A stretch of DNA of 7,883 nt from an uncultured Lachnospiraceae bacterium (GTDB lineage: Bacteria > Bacillota > Clostridia > Lachnospirales > Lachnospiraceae): NCBI GenBank assembly GCA_902783095.1, contig CACZPX010000084.1:1-7883 (forward strand), in the 5' to 3' direction. A program made the translations under genes and the position numbers. Below are positions 1 to 5,553 of the stretch, piece after piece. How positions within the stretch are numbered: the first letter of the stretch is position 1; every line of letters begins with the position of its first letter. The notes beneath the pieces are model-generated. The model did not search any database. It saw nothing but the letters and a program-made list of their open reading frames with translations, and had not been told where the DNA came from.

Positions 1-385
1 CCGGCCAGTGTTTCGTATCGCAGACGTCGGCGTTGGAGATCAGGCCCAGCAGAAAGCCGCGGGCCTTTAACTGCCGGAGCGTTTCGACGATGACGGGATC
101 GATCTCCGTGAGGGCCAGGCGCAGGCGCTCGCTGCGCGCGGCGGCCGCCGCCTGGCGCTGGGCGTCTGTGGGGCAGTAGGACGCGGGCAGAAGGCTGCAG
201 GCGCGGTCTACCATCTCCCGCACCGTGGTGACGTAGCCCATGCCGCGGTCGTAACACAGGCGCTCTTCCCAAAAGGCGGCATGCCAGACCGCCTTCGGCA
301 CGCCCAGCGCGTCGCTTTCGGTCTGCTCCAGATGCCGGTGCGCGTCCGCGAGCGTATCAAACAGGTCAAAACAGAAAGCCTTCAC
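1..385 (-). CDS. HAD-superfamily hydrolase, N-terminal part (cut by window edge)
   Basis: About 128 codons of a HAD (haloacid dehalogenase-like) hydrolase; the C-terminal part lies beyond base 1. Residues 4-12 read FCFDLFDTL, the HAD motif I loop with nucleophile Asp7, followed by a helical cap region rich in Ala, Arg and Glu (about 15-105). Residues 112-120 read LLGLISNAD, motif II with Ser117. Motifs III and IV, which hold the Lys and metal-binding Asp residues, are expected past the edge. The DxF form of motif I resembles 2-haloacid dehalogenase/HAD-IA members rather than the DxD phosphatases, so the substrate cannot be named. The start is a GTG at 385-383 that overlaps the upstream lipoprotein stop (GTGA, 4 nt), with GGAGGAG just before it. 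That indicates translational coupling as the third gene of a minus-strand operon. The family is fairly certain and the substrate unknown. Confidence 0.85.
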   Translation of the reverse strand, partial: MKAFCFDLFDTLADAHRHLEQTESDALGVPKAVWHAAFWEERLCYDRGMGYVTTVREMVDRACSLLPASYCPTDAQRQAAAAARSERLRLALTEIDPVIVETLRQLKARGFLLGLISNADVCDTKHWP

Positions 386-1467
386 TTCTCCTCCAGCTTC
401 ACCAGAAGCTTTAAATTCTCTTTTTCATACTGGTTGAACACGCTTTCCTTGAAATTGTCCGAGGAAAGATCCGGGTAGTACCAGGTAAAGCGTATAAACA
501 GGTTGTAGACCTCCGGCGTGTTGAAGCGGTAGCCGTGGCGGGCGTAGATCTCGTTCTTAAAGATCCGGATCAGGTCCTTGCTGTAGCCGGAAAGCTCCGA
601 TTCGGTATAGAAGCGCGTGTGGGTCTCCAGCAGATAGTCGCTGTTGATGGACACGTCCGTGATCTCCAGCACGTTTTCCACGTAATCGTTGACCGAGCCC
701 TGCAGGGAGGAACCGCCGGCGTTCAGGCAGAGCTGGTTTCGGGCGCCCAGGATATCGGCGCGGGAACCCTCAAAGTACAGGGGGTCCGTGCCGGAGGCCT
801 TGGGCAGCAGCGTCAGTTTCAGGGCCGTGGGGCTGTAATAGCCGCTGTGCACGATGGTCTGGTCAAAGGAGATGGACTGGTCGCGCACGGTTAGTTTTAT
901 GACGCCGGTGTTGCCGCCGTCGTCCTCATAATTGCAGCTGATGACGTCGTCGTTAAAAGCTGCCGTGCAGAGCTTTGACTGGAAGCTCACGGGATAGCGG
1001 TCCACGCGGCTGTGCCAGTAAAAGGAGATGCCGGTATCGGTCAGATCCGTGATGCGCAGGTGGCAGAGGTCCTCGCTGTCGGTCCAGACGGTATCGGCCC
1101 AGTTGACCGCGGAGAGCAGTTTGTGCGCCTGCGCTTCGGTGACGGGCGCGGTGGCCGTCATGATCTGCGAATTGGGCTCCGCCGTGGTGGACTCCGAAAG
1201 GGCGGGGCCGGCCGGAGCGGCCGTGGTCTGCGGGGCGATGCCGGAAGAGGTGCTGCCCTGCGGAACGGTCTCCGTGGCGTCGGTGGCTGCCGGGGAGGTC
1301 TCCGGCGTCACAGTGTGGGAGCCGGATCCTTCTGCGGACGAACCGTCCGCGGACGCGGTGCCATCGTTTGTCAGGGACTCTTCCTGCGGCTGCGCGCCGC
1401 CGAAGAGACAGCCGGTAAGGCTGAGGGTCAGCAATACGGATAACAGAACAGCCGTGATCTTTTTCAT
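382..1467 (-). CDS. YARHG-domain lipoprotein
   Basis: A predicted 361-residue membrane-anchored extracellular lipoprotein. Residues 1-20 form a type II signal peptide: MKK, a Leu/Val-rich core, then lipobox LTGC with Cys20 as the lipidation site. A Ser/Thr/Ala/Pro/Glu-rich low-complexity linker follows (about 25-115), typical of a spacer crossing the cell wall. A globular region (about 120-285) has no family I recognise. The C-terminus holds a YARHG domain (about 288-356), with the diagnostic YARHG at 308-312 and the usual aromatic stretch FTWYYPDLSSDNF after it. YARHG domains are extracellular and may bind cell-wall or peptide ligands; their function is not established. The ATG at 1467 is chosen because AGGAGG (1482-1477) lies 9 nt upstream and the signal peptide starts there. 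A longer in-frame start at 1626 would bury the signal peptide. The gene lies 4 nt after the permease stop and overlaps the hydrolase start. Confidence 0.88.
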   Translation of the reverse strand: MKKITAVLLSVLLTLSLTGCLFGGAQPQEESLTNDGTASADGSSAEGSGSHTVTPETSPAATDATETVPQGSTSSGIAPQTTAAPAGPALSESTTAEPNSQIMTATAPVTEAQAHKLLSAVNWADTVWTDSEDLCHLRITDLTDTGISFYWHSRVDRYPVSFQSKLCTAAFNDDVISCNYEDDGGNTGVIKLTVRDQSISFDQTIVHSGYYSPTALKLTLLPKASGTDPLYFEGSRADILGARNQLCLNAGGSSLQGSVNDYVENVLEITDVSINSDYLLETHTRFYTESELSGYSKDLIRIFKNEIYARHGYRFNTPEVYNLFIRFTWYYPDLSSDNFKESVFNQYEKENLKLLVKLEEK

Positions 1468-1471
1468 GGGA

Positions 1472-2677
1472 TCAATCCTCCTTGGAAGCGGCGCCGTGCG
1501 GCCTGCGGTTTCCGGCCAGGCCCGCCAGGGCGGTGAACATGCCCAGAACGGAGACCGAGACCGCGATCCAGAGCGTCTGCGTGACGGAAACGGAATCCAG
1601 AAGCTTTCCGCCGAAGATGCTGGCAAACACGGAGCCGACTGTGGTCATGGTAAAGGCCAGGCTCTGCGCCTTGGCCGAATCCTCATAGGGGACCGCCTGC
1701 TGCGCATAGGGAACGATGGCGGCCGTATACAGCGCAAACGAGGGAGCCTGCAGCAAAAGGGCGGCCGCAAGCACCGGGATGTTCGGCGCGGCTGCCACGG
1801 CGGCGGCCTTCAGGGTAAAGGCGATAAAGGAGACCGCCAGCCAGAAGGTGATCTTCCGTCTGCGCGCGAACCGGGCAAACAGCAGCATCACCGGGATCTC
1901 CGACGCCGCGATCAGCGCGTGGAAATACCCCATGGTGCCGGCGCTGCCGCCCACGTTTTTGGTGATGTTGATCAGAAAGTTGTTGGTCACGTTGTGGCAG
2001 GCAAACAACAGCATGGTGCCGAAGAGCACCAGGCAGAAGCGGCGGTACTTTTTTAAGAATACCGGAATGGTGGAGCCGGTCTGCGCGGCGCTCTCCCCGC
2101 GGACGATGGGATGTTCGCGGATCATGCGGCAGACCGTAAAGTGCGCGGCGGCCTGCAGCCCGCACAAAACGATGCCCAGGATGGGCAGGATGATCAGGTC
2201 GCAGCGGTCGATGAGCGTACCGACGAGCATGGTGACGAGCACGTAGCAGAGCGAGCCCATGCCGCGCGCGAAACCGTATTCCACCGTAAGGCCGCGGTAG
2301 GAGAAGTCCACGTAGAGCTTCAGGTTCAGTGAATTCACCGTGAGCGAAAAGGCGATGTACAGGACGTATACGACCGTAGCGAAGAGACTGCGGCTGCGGA
2401 CAAACAGCAGCAGGATCACGCACGCGAGCTGCAGCGTGAGCATGAGCGGGATCAGGCGGTTGGGCGACAGGCGCGCGCGGCGGTCCACCAGCGAGGAGAG
2501 ATACGGCCCGAACACGGCGCCCAGCAGGTTGCCGACGGCCAGGATCCACCCCAGTTCCGCGTTGGTGTAGCCGAGCTGCTGCAGATAGTGCGCCGCAAAA
2601 CTGCTCCAGATGCAGTAGCCCATCCAGAACGTGCCCTGTACGGCGGAATATGCGGCTGTGAGAGATCGGTTTTTCAT
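1472..2677 (-). CDS. Major facilitator superfamily permease (MFS_1-like)
   Basis: A 401-residue integral membrane transporter with the length and hydrophobic pattern of a 12-helix MFS protein in two halves (about 1-190 and 200-401). A motif-A-like loop, GPYLSSLVDRRARLSPNR, lies between helices 2 and 3. The stretch VEYGFARGMGSLCYV, around helix 5, resembles the RxxGS region of the LacY/nucleoside/phenylpropionate symporter group (MFS_1_like). It probably works as a proton-coupled importer or an exporter of a small organic solute; the substrate cannot be read from the sequence. The ATG at 2677 is preferred because CGAGG (2689-2685) lies 7 nt upstream and the promoter -10 box covers 2706-2701. 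An upstream in-frame ATG at 2701 would fall inside that -10 box. It is the first gene of the minus-strand operon with the YARHG lipoprotein and the HAD hydrolase. Confidence 0.92.
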   Translation of the reverse strand: MKNRSLTAAYSAVQGTFWMGYCIWSSFAAHYLQQLGYTNAELGWILAVGNLLGAVFGPYLSSLVDRRARLSPNRLIPLMLTLQLACVILLLFVRSRSLFATVVYVLYIAFSLTVNSLNLKLYVDFSYRGLTVEYGFARGMGSLCYVLVTMLVGTLIDRCDLIILPILGIVLCGLQAAAHFTVCRMIREHPIVRGESAAQTGSTIPVFLKKYRRFCLVLFGTMLLFACHNVTNNFLINITKNVGGSAGTMGYFHALIAASEIPVMLLFARFARRRKITFWLAVSFIAFTLKAAAVAAAPNIPVLAAALLLQAPSFALYTAAIVPYAQQAVPYEDSAKAQSLAFTMTTVGSVFASIFGGKLLDSVSVTQTLWIAVSVSVLGMFTALAGLAGNRRPHGAASKED

Positions 2678-2700
2678 GTAAGTACCTCGTATCGAAAACA

Positions 2701-2728
2701 ATTATAGCGCAAATTGAAAAAAAGTCTT
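2701..2728 (-). promoter_or_regulatory. Putative sigma-A promoter of the permease operon
   Basis: A perfect -10 hexamer TATAAT on the minus strand (2706-2701) has AAGACT at 2728-2723, spacer 16, which matches TTGACA only at the central GAC. Transcription would start near 2694, giving a very short leader of about 17 nt before the ATG at 2677. The -10 box is strong and the -35 weak. Confidence 0.6.
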
Positions 2729-2755
2729 TAGTTTCATTTAAGGTTGGTGTATAAA
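2727..2755 (+). promoter_or_regulatory. Putative plus-strand promoter for leader RNA
   Basis: TATAAA at 2750-2755 (five of six consensus bases, in an A/T-rich TATAAAATA context) has TTTAGT at 2727-2732 with 17 nt spacing, a weak -35. Transcription would begin near 2762 and run into the terminator at 2806-2833. The -35 overlaps that of the minus-strand promoter, so the two could share a regulator. Support is moderate at best. Confidence 0.4.
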
Positions 2756-2805
2756 ATAGATATTGGGGAGGGAGGTCTGCAAACTCCTTTCATATTTACC
2801 CCCCG

Positions 2806-2833
2806 GTGCTCCCCTTGCGGGAGCACTTTTCTT
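2806..2833 (+). terminator. Rho-independent terminator in the leader of the beta-helix gene
   Basis: A perfect 8-bp stem pairs GTGCTCCC (2806-2813) with GGGAGCAC (2819-2826) across a 5-nt loop, followed by TTTTCTT. It faces the plus strand, yet no plus-strand gene lies upstream in the window. It therefore ends either a small RNA or an attenuated leader of the gene at 2981. On the other strand the hairpin is followed by G residues, so it would not terminate there. Confidence 0.8.
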
Positions 2834-2980
2834 ATGCCTGCCGGCCAAAAGCCGATCTTCAAAAAGATTTTATATTTTAGCTACGGTTAAGTTTGCCGGT
2901 ATATGCTTGTGCCATCAAACAGAGACGGCCGCGGACAGCGCGCAGACAGACGGCCGGAAACGAAAGGACGGGTAACGATC

Positions 2981-4603
2981 ATGAAAAAGAACCTGATGAC
3001 GACCATGCTGGTGATGATCCTTGCCGCGGCACTGACGGCAACGGGATGCAATACCGCGGCGGAGCAGACGACGCAGACAGCCGTGGAGACGATAACGGAA
3101 ACCGACGCGGAGACCACGGACGGGGCGTCCGAACAGGAGGAGACGCAGGCCGCGGATCCGGCAGAAGAGCAGACTGAAAAAATGCCCGATAGCGAAAGTT
3201 TTACGGGCGGATCCGAGGAAAAAGGCGGACAGAACGGCCCCGGCGGCATGCCCGGTGAAAAGCCCGACGGCCAGCCCGGCGACGGCGGGACCCCGCCCGC
3301 AAAGCCGGACGGCGAAGGCGGCCGGCCCGGTCAGGGCGGCCCAGGCGGCATGCCCGGTGAAAAGCCCGGCGACGGTGGGACCCCGCCCGCAAAGCCCGAC
3401 GGAGAAGGCGGCCGGTCCGGTCAGGGCGGCCCCGGCGGAGCGCCCGGCCAGAGCAGCGCGGACGTCTCCTACACGGCGGTCAATACCGTCGGCACGGATA
3501 CGGACCTCTCCGGACAGACGCTGATCTCCTCCGGCACGGATGAGAACGCCGTCCTGGTCACGGACGGCGCAGCGGCCACGTTAAACGGCGTGACGGTGGA
3601 ACGGACCTCCGCGGACAGCACCGGCGGCGACAGCGCCAGCTTTTACGGAGTCGGCGCGGCCATCCTTGTCACCGACGGCACGGCCTATGTAAACGACGCG
3701 CAGATCACCACGGACGCGGCCGGCGGCACAGGCGTCTTTGCCTACGGCGACGGCGTGGCCTGCGTATCCGACAGCGTGATCCGCACCGCGCAGAGCGCCT
3801 CCGGCGGGATCCACGTCGCGGGCGGCGGCACGCTGTATGCCTGGGATCTTGACGTAGAGACGGCCGGCGGTTCTGCAGCGGCCATCCGCCTGTTCGACTG
3901 CGACCTGAGCGGCAGCATGGCGGACGATACGCAGAACGACTGCACCTGGAACGTGATCCTGTACCAGAGCATGTCCGGCGACTCGCAGGTGGGCAATTCC
4001 ACCTTTGAAATGGTGGGCGGTACGCTCACCGCGGCAAACGGCGGCATGTTCTATACCACCAATACCGAGTCTACCTTTATCTTAAAGGACGTGGATATCA
4101 GCTATGCGGAAGACAGCGCCTTTTTCTTAAAGGTCACCGGCAACAACAATGCCCGCGGCTGGGGCAGCACCGGCAGCAACGGCGCGGACTGCACCTTTAC
4201 CGCCGTCAGCCAGGAGATGGAAGGCGACGTGATCTGGGATTCCGTCAGCACGCTGGACTTTTATATGACGGACGGCAGCACGCTGACCGGCGCCGTCGTT
4301 CAGGATGAGAGCAACGCCGGCGACGGCGGGGACGGCAGCTGCACCGTGACGGTCGACGCCGCTTCCAAATGGGTGGTGACCGCGGACAGCGTCCTGACCG
4401 CCCTGCACAACGCGGGGACCGTCGTGGACGCGGAAGGAAAGACCGTCACCGTCGCGGGCACGGACGGCACCGTGTACGTGCAGGGAGACAGCAGCCTTAC
4501 GGTGACCGTGGAAAGCTATGATACGGCGGCTGACTTAAGCGGCGCATCCGCTGTGACCGCCTGGGAAGACTATCAGGTGGAGAAGCCCGCGCAGCTCGGA
4601 TAA
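2981..4603 (+). CDS. Surface lipoprotein with Gly/Pro-rich linker and beta-helix domain
   Basis: A 540-residue predicted extracellular lipoprotein. Residues 1-23 are a lipoprotein signal ending in TATGC (Cys23). A Thr/Glu-rich acidic stretch (24-80) follows, then a collagen-like Gly/Pro repeat linker (86-157). From about 160 to 520 there are short Thr/Gly/Asp-rich repeats such as AVLVTDGAAATLNGVTV, AILVTDGTAYVNDAQI and GIHVAGGGTLYAWDL. Their spacing suits the rungs of a right-handed parallel beta-helix (pectate-lyase-like fold). I recognise it as one of the beta-helix lipoproteins common in gut Clostridia, for which no function is established. A role in polysaccharide binding or adhesion is inference, and no catalytic residues are evident. 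The ATG at 2981 starts the signal peptide; AAAGGA (2963-2968) lies 12 nt upstream, slightly far. An upstream in-frame start at 2903 would add 26 charged residues before the signal. The junction AAIR-LFDCDL at 303/304 may mark lost rungs. Confidence 0.88.
   Translation: MKKNLMTTMLVMILAAALTATGCNTAAEQTTQTAVETITETDAETTDGASEQEETQAADPAEEQTEKMPDSESFTGGSEEKGGQNGPGGMPGEKPDGQPGDGGTPPAKPDGEGGRPGQGGPGGMPGEKPGDGGTPPAKPDGEGGRSGQGGPGGAPGQSSADVSYTAVNTVGTDTDLSGQTLISSGTDENAVLVTDGAAATLNGVTVERTSADSTGGDSASFYGVGAAILVTDGTAYVNDAQITTDAAGGTGVFAYGDGVACVSDSVIRTAQSASGGIHVAGGGTLYAWDLDVETAGGSAAAIRLFDCDLSGSMADDTQNDCTWNVILYQSMSGDSQVGNSTFEMVGGTLTAANGGMFYTTNTESTFILKDVDISYAEDSAFFLKVTGNNNARGWGSTGSNGADCTFTAVSQEMEGDVIWDSVSTLDFYMTDGSTLTGAVVQDESNAGDGGDGSCTVTVDAASKWVVTADSVLTALHNAGTVVDAEGKTVTVAGTDGTVYVQGDSSLTVTVESYDTAADLSGASAVTAWEDYQVEKPAQLG
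3236..3427 (+). repeat. Tandem Gly/Pro-coding repeat (two units)
   Basis: Two near-identical in-frame units encode GPGGMPGEKP, GDGGTPPAKPDGEGGR and GQG: unit 1 at 3236-3337 (34 codons) and unit 2 at 3338-3427 (30 codons). A partial third unit, GPGGAPGQ, begins at 3428. The units differ mainly by a 12-base insertion encoding DGQP in unit 1. Protein residues 86-149 form an extended, charged, collagen-like spacer between the lipid anchor region and the beta-helix. Such repeats are prone to length change by slippage. Confidence 0.85.
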
Positions 4604-4673
4604 GAAGCTGCGTGACGACCAGCGGCCAAACGGCTGCACCGGATACGGGGGGCTTGCACGGAGGTGAAAGGCT

Positions 4674-4760
4674 ATGAGAGAGATCATTATGATCGCGGTT
4701 TTCGTGCTGCTTATGGTCGGGTCCCTGACGCTTACGGCCTGCGGCAGCGGGGAAGACTGA
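4674..4760 (+). CDS. Micro-lipoprotein, 28 residues
   Basis: A very short gene with a strong ribosome binding site: GGAGGTG at 4660-4666, 7 nt before the ATG. The protein starts MREII, continues with a hydrophobic core (IAVFVLLMVGSL, residues 7-18) and ends in lipobox LTAC with Cys23, followed only by GSGED. Signal peptidase II cleavage would release a 22-residue signal peptide and leave a six-residue acidic lipopeptide. The gene begins 70 nt after the beta-helix lipoprotein gene with no terminator between, and a terminator follows 22 nt after its stop, so it is probably the last gene of that operon. I do not recognise the family. It could be a membrane-modulating peptide, a precursor of a signal peptide-derived pheromone, or the relic of a longer lipoprotein. 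The reading frame plus ribosome binding site is convincing; the function is not known. Confidence 0.72.
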   Translation: MREIIMIAVFVLLMVGSLTLTACGSGED

Positions 4761-4782
4761 AAAAAGAGACAGAAGATGCGGA

Positions 4783-4815
4783 AGGCCCGTCCGGCGGAGG
4801 ACGGGCTTCATTTTA
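4783..4815 (+). terminator. Rho-independent terminator after the lipoprotein operon
   Basis: GCCCGTCC (4785-4792) pairs with GGACGGGC (4799-4806) across a GGCGGA loop. The stem extends by a G-U and an A-U pair at 4783-4784/4807-4808. The tail is CATTTTATT, an interrupted T-run. It begins 22 nt after the micro-lipoprotein stop and fits as the end of the beta-helix/micro-lipoprotein transcript. Confidence 0.75.
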
Positions 4816-4964
4816 TTCCGAAAATGTTTGCCAAAGGCCGCTCGATGTTTTATGGAACCTTAAACGCGCGGCAGAACTTATTCTCTATTTAATAATATCG
4901 TGTCCAATCCCGTGAATTTTATTAGATATAGTATAATATTTTATCAATTTCTCGCCGATTTCCT

Positions 4965-4993
4965 TTGACGAACGGCAATTGTGATAGTACAAT
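4965..4993 (+). promoter_or_regulatory. Sigma-A promoter of the BlaI-type regulator
   Basis: TTGACG (4965-4970) and TACAAT (4988-4993) are separated by exactly 17 nt, each five of six to consensus. Transcription would begin near 5000, about 28 nt before the first start codon. The stretch between the previous terminator and this promoter (4816-4964) is AT-rich and without coding signs. It contains another TATAAT at 4932-4937, but without a good -35. Confidence 0.8.
4978..4993 (+). promoter_or_regulatory. Dyad over the -10 box, candidate operator
   Basis: The inverted repeat ATTGT-GATAGT-ACAAT (4978-4982 and 4989-4993) covers the spacer and the whole -10 hexamer. BlaI/MecI/CopY repressors bind dyads built around TACA/TGTA-type half-sites over their own promoters. 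The position and the ACA/TGT content therefore fit autorepression by the product of the gene at 5028. The assignment is inferred from position. Confidence 0.5.
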
Positions 4994-5027
4994 ATGCGCA
5001 GGGGAGTAAGAGCAATTCTTAAGAGAG

Positions 5028-5420
5028 ATGGGGAACAAGCTTATGGCAACTTATCAACTGGGCGCAAAAGAGGCTCTCTTTGCAGCGATCATCTGGGAGA
5101 ATGAACCGATCCCGTCCGGCAGGCTCGCAAAGATAGCCGAAGAGCAGTTGGGCTGGAAGATCACGACCACGTATACGGTGCTCAAACATCTGTGCAACAA
5201 GGGGATCTTTCAGAATCAAAAGAGCATTGTTACATCCTGCATGACATATGATGAGTTCTTGTCAGGCAGAAGCGAGAAGCTGGTCAACGAAAGTTACCAG
5301 GGGTCCCTGCCTGCATTCGTAGCGGCGTTCCTTCGCAAGAAGAGCCTTACTGCGGCGGAGGCAGAAGAACTACACCGGCTGGTGGACAACGCGGTCATCT
5401 GCGACGAAGCCGCGGAATGA
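5028..5420 (+). CDS. BlaI/MecI/CopY-family transcriptional repressor
   Basis: A 130-residue protein of the penicillinase repressor family, small dimeric winged-helix DNA-binding proteins. The N-terminal domain (about 10-75) shows the family pattern: AAIIWENEPIPSGRLAKIAE, then W43 and the recognition-helix segment TTTYTVLKHLCNKGIF (46-61). The C-terminal helical part (about 85-125, AFVAAFLRKKSLTAAEAEEL) matches the dimerisation region. In BlaI and MecI a membrane sensor protease inactivates the repressor, but no BlaR/MecR gene or beta-lactamase lies nearby, so the inducer and targets are unknown. The gene stands alone between its own promoter and terminator, suggesting autoregulation. The start is uncertain: ATG 5028 has only AGAG-type upstream bases, while ATG 5043 has GGGGA 8 nt upstream, and either leaves the domain intact. 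Confidence 0.92.
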   Translation: MGNKLMATYQLGAKEALFAAIIWENEPIPSGRLAKIAEEQLGWKITTTYTVLKHLCNKGIFQNQKSIVTSCMTYDEFLSGRSEKLVNESYQGSLPAFVAAFLRKKSLTAAEAEELHRLVDNAVICDEAAE

Positions 5421-5433
5421 CACAGGCGCAAAG

Positions 5434-5479
5434 ACCGGGCCCGCTGCGGGAGATCCTGCGGCCGGCCCGGTTTTTGTTT
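5434..5479 (+). terminator. Rho-independent terminator after the BlaI-type gene
   Basis: ACCGGGCC (5434-5441) pairs with GGCCCGGT (5464-5471), with an inner GCGGG/CCTGC helix over an AGAT loop, followed by TTTTTGTTT. The hairpin begins 13 nt after the stop codon. It isolates the regulator from the antiporter operon, whose -35 box starts in the T-rich tail. Confidence 0.85.
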
Positions 5480-5506
5480 GCCCTTTTTCGGGAATCATGT
5501 TATGAT
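5478..5506 (+). promoter_or_regulatory. Putative promoter of the antiporter operon
   Basis: TTGCCC (5478-5483, four of six) and TATGAT (5501-5506, five of six) are spaced by 17 nt, just downstream of the terminator hairpin. The -10 lies inside the 11-nt palindrome GTTAT-G-ATAAC (5499-5509), a possible repressor site. The predicted start near 5513 leaves a leader of about 40 nt. Confidence 0.65.
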
Positions 5507-5513
5507 AACGTCT

Positions 5514-5533
5514 CTCAAAGCAGTTGATTTGAG
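5514..5533 (+). repeat. Inverted repeat in the antiporter leader
   Basis: CTCAAA (5514-5519) and TTTGAG (5528-5533) form a perfect 6-bp dyad with an 8-nt spacer. It lies between the predicted transcription start and the ribosome binding site (AGGAA, 5544-5548). It could be an operator or a small leader hairpin; no T-run follows, so it is not a terminator. Confidence 0.4.
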
Positions 5534-5553
5534 TCGGAAAGGCAGGAAATGCA

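Larger units (their letters stand above)
2678..2980. other. Divergent intergenic region (about 300 bp)
   Basis: This AT-richer spacer separates the minus-strand permease operon from the plus-strand lipoprotein operon. It holds a minus promoter (2701-2728), a plus promoter-like element (2727-2755) and a plus-strand intrinsic terminator (2806-2833). From 2834 to 2980 I see only a weak ATCTT/AAGAT hairpin (about 2855-2868), a possible weak -10 (TATATT 2871-2876, or TATGCT 2902-2907) and the AAAGGA ribosome binding site (2963-2968) of the next gene. No convincing coding sequence is present. Confidence 0.6.

Noticed and set aside
1468..1626. N-terminal extension of the YARHG lipoprotein to an upstream start
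   Set aside because: It would place about 53 Arg/Ser-rich residues before an intact lipoprotein signal peptide; the start at 1467 has its own AGGAGG.
1028..2056. Long plus-strand open frame opposite the lipoprotein and permease genes
   Set aside because: It is antisense to two well-supported genes, shows low-complexity Arg/Gly-rich translation and crosses their junction; a GC-rich shadow frame.
1683..2549. Second minus-strand frame inside the permease gene
   Set aside because: Arg/Pro/His-rich shadow of the permease in another frame, with no family resemblance.
2763..2975. Possible small plus-strand protein in the divergent spacer
   Set aside because: It needs a TTG start, has no ribosome binding site and crosses the intrinsic terminator at 2806-2833.
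4590..4612. Hairpin around the beta-helix gene stop (CGCAGCT/AGCTGCG)
   Set aside because: A 7-bp stem with a 9-nt loop but no T-run follows, so it is not counted as a terminator; it may only stabilise or be chance.
4664..4915. Alternative GTG-started frame across the micro-lipoprotein
   Set aside because: Its start lies within the ribosome binding region of the ATG at 4674, it runs through the terminator, and its product has no domain or signal peptide.
4932..4937. Extra TATAAT upstream of the BlaI-type gene
   Set aside because: No acceptable -35 hexamer 16-18 nt upstream in either reading; the promoter at 4965-4993 is much better.
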